Of a stretch of DNA of 64,000 bases, positions 27,101 through 39,936 are shown in pieces. The DNA comes from Solicoccozyma terricola (lineage: Eukaryota; Basidiomycota; Tremellomycetes; Filobasidiales; Piskurozymaceae). Both the position numbers and the translations under genes were made by a program. The notes under the pieces are model-generated. The model was given only the letters and a program-made list of their open reading frames with translations. It was not told the DNA's origin and did not search any database. The DNA is taken from assembly GCA_001600875.1 (NCBI GenBank), contig BCLD01000001.1:1693553-1757552 (forward strand), written 5' to 3'. Positions within the stretch are counted from its first letter, which is position 1. Every line of letters starts with the position of its first letter.

Positions 27101-30100
27101 GCTGTCGACAAGAAGCTGAGAAGGGGGTGAAAAAACATTTCTGTCAGCGAGTGTGTCTACACGATCGAACCATACGCACCTTGTGTCGATAAGGGTCAAG
27201 AGCTCCGAGGATACCCATGGCGCGGATTATCTCCCTTCTCACGTGCGAGGACTTTTCAGACTTGAGTAAACGCATAAGCGTCCCCAAGAGAGTAGGATAA
27301 CGTTGATAGGGATCGACCACGCATCCGGTGTTGGAAGCCACTTGTCCCAATGTCTTTAACGCCGCATCGCGCTTAATAGCTGACGTCTGTTCGGCCAACA
27401 TGTCCACGACCAAGGACATGATCTTGTCCACGCTCGGAGCAATCTCTTCGCCGCCGACACGAGCAAGCTCTCCCAAGCAGGCAACGCAGTGGGCAGAAAC
27501 CGCTGGACTCGTGTCCTTGGCGTTTGCCATCTTCAGGAGTACGGAGAGAAGCGGAGCGGCGTACGGCTTGATTAGGCTAGCAGATGCGCCTATAAGCAGG
27601 CAGAGCAGTCTGGCACTTTCTTCTTTTTGTTTGCTGGAGGCAGGTCTTGATCAGCACAAAAGAGGGGGGCTGCCCGGAGCTATCGCACTTACGCGGCGGT
27701 GGAATACTCGAGCTCAGTGATAAGCTGAATGAGAGCCTTTCGTAACGATGGCATAACGTAGGCCGGGTTGTGTACCGCTAACCTCCCAATGATACCAATA
27801 GCAAGCTCGCGATTGACGAAACTCTCGTCGTTCAACGCAATGAAGAGAGATCGTACATTTTCTGCTTGGGCGAGATGCCTGTCGAATCTCTCGTTCAGAT
27901 TTTGCAGTACCGTATATCGAATGGTTGGATCTACATGCCGACGCATCGAGAGGTTAGCGGACAGATCATTTTCTCCAGCGAAACCTTTGTACGAACCTGG
28001 GTCTGCAATGCCAACGGTCAAGAGTTTGTCAAGAACATCACCCACGATTTCGATAGCATGAGTGCTGGTATGATGGCAGATCGGATCCTGCACGAACAGC
28101 TTGGTGCATGTTTTTGCCGCTTGTAATCGGACAAGCGGGTTATCGTGATCCAGGTATGGCAAGGCACTGGTCTGCACAAACTCGTTGAGGACGTGGCCTG
28201 CGAAGTTGAACTCGCTCAGAGTCGAAAGTGCGAGTGCGATAGTGGTGGGAGAATGACCGGCAGCAGCAGCCTAGGGGTCATGTATGCTTTAGCGTGGTCG
28301 TATTAAAATCCCTCCAGATTCTTCACCCTCACCTGCATGGCATTCAAATTCGGCGTCGCACTTTGTCCTCCGACCCGCGCAGGAGGTGCTCCCAACGGTC
28401 TGTACGGCTTTCCACTCAAAATCTGGGAGATTACATCAAGCAGACGCTCTGTAAGAATGGCGGGGGGTCAGCATGGGTTCACAGACTGGCAATGAACTCG
28501 AAGGACTGACCTTGAATCGGCTTCAGCAAAGGTGGAATATGCTTCGCGATGATATGCAGAGACTGGACAAGTGGTGCGCTGAGGCCCCACTGCATCATCA
28601 AATCGACCACGTCGTGTAAGAGACGTGTCATTGCAGGACCAAGCGTGGCGGCAATCATCGCGATGCATTGGAAGATCGGCTTCTCGTCCGGTGCATTTTT
28701 CTTGCTATTGGGGTCGCGGTCTCGAGTCAGTGACGCCGAGGATCAATAGCCCGACACAATGCCTACCCTCGCTGCTGAAGAGCTTCTTTGATGTTCTTGC
28801 AGATCTCCTCTTTGAAAGGGTCCATGTCGCTCACGAGCTGAACAGTCAGGTGGCCGATGGCCAGGAAAGCTGCGACGATCACAACAATGTCAGTTTACCA
28901 CATGATCATATCAACCAGCCTCGACTCCTACTCACCAGCATCACGATCAGACGGCTTGGATAATCGACGTAGCAGATACGACATTGCTCGATGTAAGAAC
29001 AGATCTATAAACGTTTGATGATCGTACGTGGCCATGGCCGGGATGAGAGTGATGACGGATCGGCGAATCAAGGGATCTTTGCTGTCCATGTAATTCAGGA
29101 CGAGTTCACAAGTGACTTTGTAGTGATCTTTCATGAACTGGAAAGATCATTGAGGTTTTAGCGACTACGCGAACAGACGTTGCTGATCTCGAACATACCA
29201 TCTGCGAGTGATTGAGCAGTCCCTGCACCGCAAGCAAGGCACCGTGGATGGAATCAGAGTTGGGAGACTTGCGCAGAATTGTCGATGCCTCCTCGAGTAT
29301 CCGTCGGTAACTTTCATACTGCGAGATACGGTCTCGAGCATGTAGGAGATCTATGCAGGCGCAAAGAAGCATGGATGCTCTCTCTCGGATGACGGTCTTG
29401 ATGGTAGAACATTAGCGTTGTCCCTATGCCTTAAATCCATCTCTTTCTCTCACCCTATGGTCTTTCAACGGGAACCAAATGACGTCCAGCGGTTTGTCGA
29501 CTTCTGGGAGGAAATACTGGCCGCCATTGATTGCCATCTGATAAAGGACGAGAACACCGCTATAACGTCCAATTTCTTGGCGATCGCCTACGTTGAGGGC
29601 CGGGGAAGAATCATTTCATCAGTACGTAGAGCTCGGTGAGCGATTGGGTGGGGATGAACGCACCGACTACCAAGGAGACCGCGTTATCGACCTCATACGG
29701 CCAGAACCGGTCAGGCAGGACATGACAACCGGTTCGCACAATCTTGCCTAGCACCTTTGCAGCCTCAACCATGATCTCAGCGTCCGCACATGGTAGGACG
29801 AGTTTGAGGTCTAGGAGGCAAATGTTATCGATTAAGAGGTAGCGTGACGAACGATGACAGTCGGCCGCACGCACGAGCTAGGTATCGAAGCATTCTCTCC
29901 GATAATCTATCCGGTAATATGTCGATATGGTCGTCCAGAAGCTTGTCTGAACAGTGAGTAGGAGCAATCATCAGATCCAGGGTCTTCTTTCGCATTTCAT
30001 CTCACACACCTATAGCTAAAATAGCTCCCTTCCGTTCATAACTTGATGTCGCATGCATAAGCTCGAATATCCGAGCATGAACATTACTCCATAACGTAGC

Positions 30101-30302
30101 CTCTGATTCTCCTTGCGGGTGATCTTCGCTGTACGTCACAACATAGTCTCGAAGCTCTTCGGCGGCTATCTTGCGGGTCTCAGGGTTTCTAAGGAAGTGG
30201 GATGATCGTGTCAGTGCCGAAAGAGCAATGAACGCAGTCAGAGATCGGCAGCAACACCCACTTGCTCCTCAAACCTTGCGTGATAGCCGTGACGGCCGCC
30301 AT
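21148..30302 (-). CDS. TOR1: TOR serine/threonine kinase (PIKK family)
   Basis: This is the catalytic core of TOR complexes, controlling growth in response to nutrients. It has a long N-terminal HEAT-repeat part, starting [14 protein letters not shown] and continuing [24 protein letters not shown] domain follows, then an FRB domain ([20 protein letters not shown], with [16 protein letters not shown]) and the kinase. The kinase shows [33 protein letters not shown] and HIDFGDCFE. The C-terminal FATC ([15 protein letters not shown]) is completed by a 16-base last exon (21148-21163). Nearly all hallmark residues of TOR are present. Many short introns interrupt it, one with a run of G on the plus strand (C on sense) at 21938-21952. 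I did not map every intron. The start at 30302 begins a frame that continues in a HEAT-type helix after a small intron. Confidence 0.97.
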
Positions 30303-30516
30303 TGTCGGTGCGGACATGATCCAAGCTCTCTCCTAGCGAGATCAGCCTCTCCCGATCAGAAATTAGGGCGGAGAGATGTGTTACCAGAGCATTGAGCAGG
30401 CCAAGCTGCTGTGGTGTGATTAGACGGTAATGGAATTGCATGCACGAGACAAGACACCGCTCTCTGGCTTCGTGACGAGATTGCATCACGTGATTCGAGT
30501 TTGGGAATTTGCCACC

Positions 30517-31899
30517 CTAATACTGTACAACATATCCGGTCTTCTCTTCGATAACCCTCTTGGACAACTCCCACAGATTCAATGCCAACGTCTCATCTTT
30601 GGCTTGGTTGGATTCCGTCTCCAGCTGAGGAATAGATTCATTAGTCGGATTGAGTTCCGTGGGCTTTTCCACACGCCGCGTACTCACGCTGTCATCCGCC
30701 TGGCGTATATAACCACCTTGATACTTCTCAGGCTCCTGCGTCACCTTTTCACTCGTCAAAGCCCATAGCGCTGTCTCAGACCCTTGCTCGGGGGACATGA
30801 ACATGACTTTGGACGCGACTTTGAGAGCAGTCCCAAGTACGCCATATGCCTCCTCGGCGCCTTTCTGCTGATCTGATATCGGATAAGGAATGTTTAAAAT
30901 GACGCCAAGCCTTCATTTCCCTGTCAATCACATACCAGTCGCAACGGCCCCAGGGTGCGTTGCAATCGTAACGACCTTGTTACCATCGGGTATAAGCTTT
31001 CGTTTGGCGAATTGCTTGGTGAAGAGGATCCTGAAAAGTGGCAGCCGATTAGGGCACTGTCATTCGAAACAAAAGAGAAAGAATCGAGCGGAAACTAACA
31101 TCATCAGCTTGGAACGAGCATAACTGATAGTCCGAACCAGGTAGACATCTGTCAGCTCACGCCATGACGTTATGAAACCCTCATCACTCACTAAACATTC
31201 GCATCCCGATCCGGCTGATTCATCTCCTCTACCGTCTTGAATTCGACATCACTAGGTGCTGTCCTGTGCAATTCGGACGATTGACTGATGATACGACTGG
31301 GTTTCGCCGGGGTGGATGACGATTCCAGGAGGGGTAGAAGGATGGCAGACAGGAGCATGTGTGAGAGATGGTTTATTTGGAAGCTGTGGATGCAAGGTCA
31401 TTCAATGCGGTGTGGACGTGCTTTGAACACCTGCAACTCTTACTGATTCCCGAGACCATCTTTTGTGAGCCCGAATGGAGCTACTCCCACACCGGCGTCA
31501 TTCATTAAAAGATGCAATTCATCCAACTCGTTCAAAATCTTTTCGCCGAACGATTTGACTTCAGCGAGTGATCCTAGATCCAAAGTACGATATTCTACTT
31601 TTCCTGGGTGAGCAACTCGAGGGTTTTCAAGTGCTTGGTTGATTTCGGATATGGCTTCTTCAGCGTGTTCCTTTGTGGCTCCCACGAGAATGACTGGAAA
31701 GTTTCCCGGAAAGTCAGCGTACCGACCTTTGGTCCCTTGGGAAACTTAGCTAACCCCTGGCTCCAGCTACAGCCAAACCCTTGGCGATTTGCCTACCGAT
31801 ACCGGATGTGCCACCGGTAACGATAGCTGTTCGACCTGTTTGGTCGGGAATATCATCCTGGTGGTATCGGTTGGAAAGTAGGCCTGCAAGTCCGGTCAT
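30517..31899 (-). CDS. short-chain dehydrogenase/reductase, retinol dehydrogenase-like
   Basis: This is an NAD(P)-dependent oxidoreductase of the classical SDR superfamily. The cofactor motif TAIVTGGTSGIGRQIAKGLA is close to the N-terminus. The usual NNAG motif appears as MNDAGVGV. The catalytic serine is likely in IISQSSELH, and YxxxK appears as YYARSKLMM, read across an intron near 31090-31190. The tail HPGAVATGM and MFMSPEQGSETALWALTSEK match the retinol dehydrogenase/WWOX-like group, whose substrates vary widely. The C-terminus (KDETLALNLWELSKRVIEEK) is typical. The start at 31899 precedes the Rossmann fold by about 25 residues. It is divergent from the PHF5 gene. The substrate cannot be told from the sequence. 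Confidence 0.9.
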
Positions 31900-32256
31900 G
31901 GTGGTGGTGAATTGATAGTATGTGTGTGTGTGCGATCTACAGAGTCTACCCACAGAGGCGACACTAGATCCAGGCTCTATCAGAACTATATACCGTCTCC
32001 CAGTTGTAGATCGAATGACGGCGTCGATCGGGAGAGGGATCGAGGGAGAGGAAGTAACGTAACCGTGTCAGGGGCTCGCCACGGAATAACACGTGTCAAT
32101 TGTTCTCATTTGCTTATCAATCAAGAGTGCCGACCGACTTCAAGTACTTGTTGCTATCCTGCCTGCCTTGACGTCTCCAACCTGTACAACATCATCACCC
32201 GTTTCAAAATATTCCTCGAACGACACGGACGCATTGTACTTTGATGCTTCATCAAA
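31900..32256. promoter_or_regulatory. shared upstream region of the SDR and PHF5 genes
   Basis: 357 bases separate the two divergent starts, with a short TG/CA repeat near 31920-31931. It is likely a bidirectional promoter; no specific factor site is claimed. Confidence 0.5.
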
Positions 32257-33206
32257 ATGGTGAGTTTCGTAGAACCCATCGTTGTGCCCATACCCTGACT
32301 CACATTGCTTGTATCCCCCGTCTTCAGTCCAAGCATCATCCAGGTGAGTATGCACTTTCAGCTATGCCCTACGGGGCCGCCCCGACATGTCCAAGAATGT
32401 TGCTGAATATGTCTTCCTTGTGACGTTACAGATCTCATCATGTGTCGTCGACAGCCTGGTATCGGTAAGTCATCATCTCCTCTTGGTGGACGTGACCCAC
32501 AACATCGGTGGCAAACGCTCAACTGGATATGTTTTGAATTGTCCTTGATAAATACAAGTCACTGACGGATGATTCTCACTACTTGATCCGCAGCCATCGG
32601 TCGAATGTGTGAAAAGTGTGATGGAAAGTGGTGAGTTGCCGTCGTCAAAAATCAAAGCGAGACGATCCAAGAACACTGACGATTTCTCATTTCGGCGCAC
32701 TTGATCAATCACCTGTCCTTGAATCACCCCACAATAGTCCAATCTGCGACTCATATGTTCGGCCAATGACGCTCGTACGGACGTGCGATGATTGCAGCTG
32801 TGAGTTGTTGCGCGTACTTTACTACATGTTGGCGTCAAGGACTGACCTCTTGTCCCAACGATATATAGTCGGTAGTTATGCAGGAAGATGCATTGTCTGT
32901 GGTTCAATCGGTAGGTGTTCATCTCAGAACTAGAAACCGACGTCTCGTGAATGCTGGCTGACTTCCCATGACATCCTCTAACAGGTATCTCAAATGCGTA
33001 CTATTGCACCGAATGTACACGTCTAGAAAAGGATCGTGATGGATGTCCAAAGATTGTCAATCTAGGTGCTAGTAGGACGGATAGTCATTATGAAAGACAA
33101 AAATTGGGGTGAGTGGGAGATCTCGGGTTTACGGATAGGAGTATGGGTGCGATGTTGATCGTCTATTGCGCGTCCTGGCCGTGTTTTCAGGTTCAAAAAG
33201 GGATGA
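32257..33206 (+). CDS. RDS3: PHD finger-like protein PHF5 / Rds3, U2 snRNP SF3b subunit
   Basis: This is a small zinc protein of the SF3b complex that helps U2 snRNP hold the branch site. Splicing eight small exons (32257-32259, 32328-32343, 32432-32464, 32594-32630, 32738-32799, 32869-32910, 32985-33108, 33191-33206) gives about 110 residues. The protein begins [20 protein letters not shown] and ends LGFKKG. CxxC pairs are visible in [31 protein letters not shown] and YYCTECT. The family is among the most conserved in eukaryotes and the match is nearly full length. The first exon carries only the ATG codon. No frame of the gene exceeds about 40 codons in one exon, so it is easily missed by ORF searching. 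Confidence 0.97.
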
Positions 33207-33502
33207 TCTATGGTGGATCGTGGTGGATCGTGACGACATTAGTCATAGATTGGTTCATGTAGATCCTACAATTCTGCTGTAATATATCATTCATGTTGGC
33301 GTTTTGTGTCTGGGTTGCATGCATGCATTGCAGCAAATGCACGTGATAACAACCAGAATTGGGAAGTTGATGACGATTCGGGTCGCGACAAGAGCAACCA
33401 TCATTGAATCCCTCCAGTATCGTCAAAGACGCCAAAATCTGATTCCCGACTACCGCTCACGACACCATCAGTCCTCTCGCCCTCACGGGCTGCTTCTTCC
33501 AC

Positions 33503-36500
33503 ATGTCGATGGTACCATCCGCATTCGAGCGTTTCCCAGAGGACGAGTTGGAGACATGGAAGACTGACCTACGACAAATCTTACTTGACGCTTTACAACC
33601 ACCCCCGCCAGTCGTACCCACACCTCCTACCGTCAAGCCTCTCGAGCTATCGGATGATGTGAAAGCCGCATATATTGCTGCTCAGGCGAGGGTCGCTGGA
33701 TCATCCAAGCGCTCGAATGGGGATAGGATCGATTATCGACATGCTAATGGATTCGCAGAGTCAGCGACAGGGAGACAGGGAGACGACATTCAAGACCTAA
33801 CTTCAGATGATGGAACGTCGTCGGAAGGCTTGGAGGATGGAGAAGAACCCGAGGAGGAGGAAGAGGAGGAAGAGATCGTTGTGGTTGTTCCTCATTCGAG
33901 GAGACACGAATCATTTGAACAGCTCGAAGGTTATGCTAGTCAGGAGGGGTCGGAATCGAATCACCATAATCGAGGGAGGTTTGATGATAGTGAAGAAGAA
34001 GAGGAAGAGGAGGAGGAGGAGGACGACGACCAGGTCATGCCACCTGAAAACGCAAGACGTAACTACGTAATTGGATCAGCTCGCGGTCCACCTGGTCGAC
34101 CTGCAGTACCGCAGACTGCTGGTGAAGCATCCACTGATGAGGAATATGAAGTGGAACCCTTGCAACGTGGTACCGGGCGGACAAACACTGTGCGACTGGA
34201 GGAGGATCCCGATGCGGAGGAGGAGTACGATGAAGATGAGGAACTCGATGATGATCAAGAATACGAGGAAGAGGGAGAGGATGGGCAGTTTGCAGGGCGC
34301 AACAACGAAAGAACAAGTAGACAAGACGTGGAGCTAGTACGAAGTGATGTCGAGGATGAAGGGAAGTACAACTACCGGTTGCGCGAAGCTGGATCCCCTT
34401 TACACCCTTTGGAGGTGCGTGACTCGTCCGAGGAAGCAGCCGGCTGGACAGAGGAGGGAGAAGACCAAGCAGAGGGCCGGGTCTTCGGCCAACAATTACA
34501 TGCATCGTCTTACCCTTACAACGATAACGCGGATCAAATTTCAAGCGCTCCTCAGCGGCGAACAAGCTCTCCAGAGTCTTCCACGGATCTAGACGCAGAC
34601 GATGAGCGTGATGAGCTCGAAGGTGAGGGTCTCGACGAACCGCAAACCGGCATCATGATAAATACAGAGACCACTCTGGACGCTTTGCGTTATGTGGAGT
34701 TCGAAAGGCAAATAAACGACCGCCTGAACAGAGACTCGGAACACTCGTTTGACATGCAACCTTCACTGGACATCTTCAATTTGTCACCGCCTGATCCCAC
34801 AGCCAATCTCGATGGCTCGCTGACTTCGGATATCCCTATGCCTACCGCCGCGAATCTTGCAATGTCAGACAATATCGAAAGATACTTCCAGCCCGACACG
34901 GCGATCGTAGTGGACACGGAGACAAACGTCGTAGATTTTTATTCCGACAGCGACGAGCGGGAGGATCAAGAAGACGAGGCTAGCCTGAATGATACCGCCG
35001 ATGCCGCTCCTGGTGCTTCACCGATTGCGACTCGAGACGAGGGTGGAGATATGGACGCCGAATCTCTAGCGGAACCGCTCCTCTCCTCACCGCCCACGAC
35101 ACAAGCAGATCAGCTTCAAGTGGCGCAACCAGAAATGTCCTTCGCCGAGGCGGCGTATCACCTGCAGGACGCTTCGATGGACGTGGAGGATGGTGGTCGG
35201 AACAGCAGCGAGCCGTTTACAGTACTGTATCAGCAAGAGGGGAATGTGATCGGAACTACCAGCCCTCCTTTCGAGATGTTGTCATCTCCTGCTCAGGATA
35301 TAACTGTTGGTCTGCCAGTATCGTCACCTCCCGCATTCCAGGTAGAAACCAGACCTCATCCAGATGAGCTTGAAGAAATCCGTCCAAGCGTGATGGAGGA
35401 CAGCTCGTTAGACTTTGTCCCCTTTCGCGATGCCGGTGATGAGGAGGAAGACGATGAGGAGGATGATGAGCTTGAACAAGATCGGCCTGTCGGAGAGGTG
35501 AATCTCTTGGGAGCACGACAAGCTGGTATTCGACCAGATGAAGCTGAAGCGGCAATCGAAGGTGAGTCATTCGCTGCGAAAATCGGAGTGTAAAAGTTGA
35601 TCATGACTACTGTAGACGACGAAGATTCTCAACAAGATAAGCCTCTCTCCTCTGAATCCTCTGAATCCGACTCGGAAGACGACGTCACCTATGACACCAA
35701 GCCAGGTCAGTGGAATATTTTGACACATGTATCTTCGACTATGTGCTGACTACCCAATCCCTCGTCCCATCTTCTGCTCTGCGTGGAATTTCAGATGCGG
35801 GGGGAGAGAAACAGAGTCAAACTTCGCGTTCACTCTCCAACCAATCTCGAGTTGCCTCGGATGTAGGCGAAACCGAGCCAGAATCCAAGGAAGAACTGGA
35901 GCAGGAGATCAAGACACATGATCGACGGCCCATCCCTCATCCTACCCTGATGGAAGAAAACGAGGAGTATGATATCGATGAACCCACGCCAGCTGCCATT
36001 CCTAATCTTTCGACTTTCACGGAGGGGTATGAGGTCGTCGATGAGCCGGGCGACGAGGAAACCGGGTACATCGGCGGCTGCTCAGAAGACGAGGAAAATC
36101 AGCTGAACAACCGAGACGAACAGGATGAGAATGTCGAGGAGGATGAGGAGGGCGAGGTGAGCATCCTGCATGTTTCCATCCGAGGTTTTGTTGACATCCC
36201 ACCCCTATTTATCTTCAAATTCCTTGAAAACGATGCGCAAAATTTGCAGAGCTCCTTCAATCCCCCAGCTATTCTCGAGCTGCCGATGGAGGATGCTGTC
36301 GTAAAGGCTGTGGAAGATATCCACACCCACGCCGTCTCAGCTGTTGTAGAGTCAATTACAGAGGAAGAAGGCGTTGCAGTTGCAGTGGTATATGATGAAA
36401 GGGAAGAGATCGTAGAGTTGGACATGGAGGGGAATCCGAATGATAGCGCAGATGGGCAACGACATGACGAGGACGAGGAGATGGAGGACAGGACCGCATC

Positions 36501-38423
36501 GCCCCCAGGGTCTGAAGGGAACCGTTATGATCTCTCATGGAGGGGTAACGAGACTCCTGACGACACCATGGCGGCATCCACCGGGCCTCCCGCTCATGAA
36601 GGCGAGTTGTTTTGGCAGATTGGTACCAAAGCCCATTTCTAACGGATGTTGATTGTGGAATCTAGCTGGCCCGCCCACACAATACCTTGCCAAAAATGTC
36701 ACACGTCCAGGTAAATGGGTGCGAGGAACGCCTCTTCGCTTTTCTGAAGGAGCTCTGTCGGTTGACAGTGGTGAAACAACGGAGGTTCGTTTCATGGTGA
36801 AGGTGTACTAACCGTCGACCTGAAGTTGACCACAGCCTGTTTGATTTCGGACAGGATGGCGATAATGAAAGCATGGGTTCTCAAGGGGATGATGATGGGT
36901 CATACCAAAGCGATGATCGCATCTCAGATGAAGAGAAAGATTCAGAGGAAATCCGACAAGATCCGTGGGAGGAAGCTGAAGAAGCTCAGATCCCAGTTGA
37001 AAAATCTGATTCGGATCAAGTTGAAACCGAAGACCGTCCAGGGAATGCGCAAAAGCAACCTTCCGAAGGGCCTGGCCAGGATGCACGAGAGGACGCACGA
37101 GAGGATGCTCGACAGGAGTTACTAAGTAATCCACGCAAGGCCGCTGACGAGGACTCTCTGCATCAAGCTTTACCGCCAGGACATGGCCCGCAAAACTTTA
37201 CATCGGAGCAACGCCCTTCGCCAGCTGAAATGCCAGAGGAAAGCACTCCTGACGACATTTTCGTAGAGGCAAGCCAAACTGTCCCGCCAAAGTCTGATTC
37301 TGTCCACGTGCATTCTTCGCCGACCGATCACTCTATCATTGCTTTAATGGAACAAGACGCACCTCCCCCTCCTTCAGAGGTCGATGAAGAAGTCTCTCGA
37401 AACGTGTCTGTCTCTAGCGCGGCGGATGAAGATGACCCACTCGCGTTGGAGCCGGCTGTTCTTGTTCGTCATCATGTGCACGGAGATGAGGTGTCGCATG
37501 CTCTGCCGGTACCTTCCCATCACCAACACGAGCTGGATACCCATCGACATGCGTTTGAAGAAGCTGCTGCTGCAATCCATCCGGTATTGGTTGCAAACGA
37601 AAGCTTCCAGCTCGAGGTCGCTGCTCCCGAACCGGAGAATGATGGCCTTCGAGTCGTTGAAGATCGACCATCAACTCCTCAGCGCGATACCGCTCCCAGT
37701 CCATCTCCAACACCAGACCCGACTCGGCATTATCACGGTAACCACCCACCAACCGCGCAAGTCCAGGCGCATGCTCGTCTTCTCCCTAGTAGCCCGGCAG
37801 GTCGTACCCGCTCGCGATGCGTTTATCACAAGGTCCAGTTTGTCGACAATGTGAGCGACCCAATACTTCTTGTTCCAGGGTGTACGGTGGATGCGACTCT
37901 GCTCAAATCGCACAATGCGGAGGACATTGGAGAAGCATCGGCGGAGGAGATGCGGCGTGGGATTGGCCTGGGTCACGTCAACGACGATATCCACCGAGCT
38001 GTGCTTCCCGAGGGTATCGAGAGTGCAGTCCGTCATATGGTCGGCATTGACATAGTCAGGGAGGGTCATATCTATGTCTTACCGGCGGCTCATCGCGCTC
38101 CGTCTGAGGAGCCATCGGACGAATACGACGCGGACCGTGCAGATTCTTTGCACGAACGGTCTCGTAGAGGGTCCTCCGCGTTGAGATCGTCATCTCTAAC
38201 GCCGAATCGAAAAAGGAAACGGATGCCTCCATTGAAGGAGGAGGAGGAAGAAGGGATGGGGGTGATGGAGGATGGCTCTCCATCGACCAAGCGCCAAGCG
38301 TTGGAGGCTGACGCTGATGACGAAGGGACAGCCATGGTGGTTGACGAACCGGCGCCAGGAGCTCGCCCTGCGAGCCTGTTCTCATGGCTATCGCCCGGAA
38401 ACTGGTGGCGAAGAGGGACCTGA
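33503..38423 (+). CDS. large acidic, low-complexity protein of unknown function
   Basis: I do not recognise this protein. The first exon (33503 to about 35563) encodes about 690 residues dominated by Glu/Asp runs (EEEEEEEEIVVVV, SEEEEEEEEEEDDDQ). Further exons follow after introns at about 35564-35617, 35706-35797, 36623-36665 and 36785-36854. The last exon ends with a basic KRKRMPPLKEEEEEG segment, possibly a nuclear signal, and a Trp-rich tail (FSWLSPGNWWRRGT). More ordered parts are the N-terminus (FERFPEDELETWKTDLRQIL) and a region near 37820-38090 (VQFVDNVSDPILLVPGCTVD). Such composition is seen in nuclear and chromatin-associated proteins, but that is only a guess. The segment 36157-36249 is a multiple of three with splice-like ends and may be an optional intron. 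Confidence 0.75.
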
Positions 38424-38592
38424 CTTGTATGATTGCTAGGGAACCGCTATAATTTGCGCATGTAGGGGGTTATTTTTCCGCGTTAACGATGCATTTTGAT
38501 GACATATGCCCAGTACCGAGGACCATGCTAATTTCAACGAAGTGGAGAAAACAACGAAATGCCAAGAAAACCGTTCATCTATACATTCCACC

Positions 38593-39904
38593 TCATTTAG
38601 TCTCTTCATTATCCATCGCATCCTCTTTCCCACCCTCTTCCATTTGCTCCAACAGTTGATATTCAGCTGTAGGTGCCGTCTTGGCTTGCTGCTCGGAATG
38701 CTTGACGTAGATGTAAAAGCAAGAACCGAGGATGATGACGACGATTGAAGCGATTCGACTTCTACAGAGTGGGTCGAAAGAGAAGAAGAAGGGGGGGGGG
38801 GCAACAAGATGTATGAGCACATACCTGGGGAACGCTGTACAGAGTAATGCATCCACTTACTTGGTCAATATCTCACCGAAGAACCAAGTGCCAGCAAGCG
38901 TTTGAAGGACACCTCGTGCTGCAGATGAAGTCATGTGTGTGACTGGTGATGTCACTTTCACCGAGAGCAAGCCAGCGATTCCAATGAGGAATCCAACAAG
39001 ACCCTGTATGTGATTGATTCATTTCCCCCGGCGATGAGTGGTCCGCCTGATGATCACGTTTAACAGGGCGTGGTCAACAATGTACACTCACAGTGATCAA
39101 TGTACCCCATAGCATCCTACCCAGTGGTTCTTGCCCTGTCAACAACTTGATCAAAGCTGGCATTTCTCCAGTGATCAGAGCGAGGGGTAGGAGAATTAGA
39201 ACGGCATACGCGTTGGAATAAAACATGAGATCCATCGTTGATCCTTGTACGATGGTAAGTGATTGCTTTATGAGGATGGCGTGGTAGGCTGTTGCGAAGG
39301 ATCCAGCGATACCGAATACAAGTCCAATGCTATATGGGGACCGGGGTGCAAACCCTTTTTTTGTGAGTTCAACGTTATACGGATTTGTCAGAAAAGCGAG
39401 TGTCACAACGCACACTGTCACTCCCTTCTCGAGATCACCATTCAAAGCGTAATTCCCTAACGCTCCAACGAAGAAACCAACGGTGACGATCGCGCATCCG
39501 ATCAAAGCTCCACGAGACGGAGGGGATGATTGCATTTGATAAGCCATGGCGATGGTGATTGGGAGGATGAGACCTCTCGCGACTTGATAAAAGGACGCAT
39601 CGAGGAAGTAGAGAGTGAAATTTCCAAGTCTGTGGGATCGTGATCTTCGATTCAGTTCCGAGAGGAGGGGGGGGGGGGAATTCCAGGATGACGGCGATTT
39701 CCCTCCGACACCAAGCTCACATCAAACTAGCAGCATTAATAGCAATCAACTTCCATAGACTTTTCACCACGTGTAAGTCGGTAAAGCTCGTTGTGTATTT
39801 GATCCATTTCATTTTTTTGGTGATGATGACCATGATGGTTGCGATGAATGCCTGTGTGGCTATGAAGAGTACTGGGACGGGTGATTTGATGAGGACCTTA
39901 GAAA

Positions 39905-39936
<32 letters not shown>

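Noticed and set aside
38500..38560. Short U6 snRNA-like stretch (ATTAGCATGG on the minus strand)
   Set aside because: Only about ten bases agree. The rest of U6 and the Pol III stop are absent, and the site lies in the shared 3' flank of two convergent genes.
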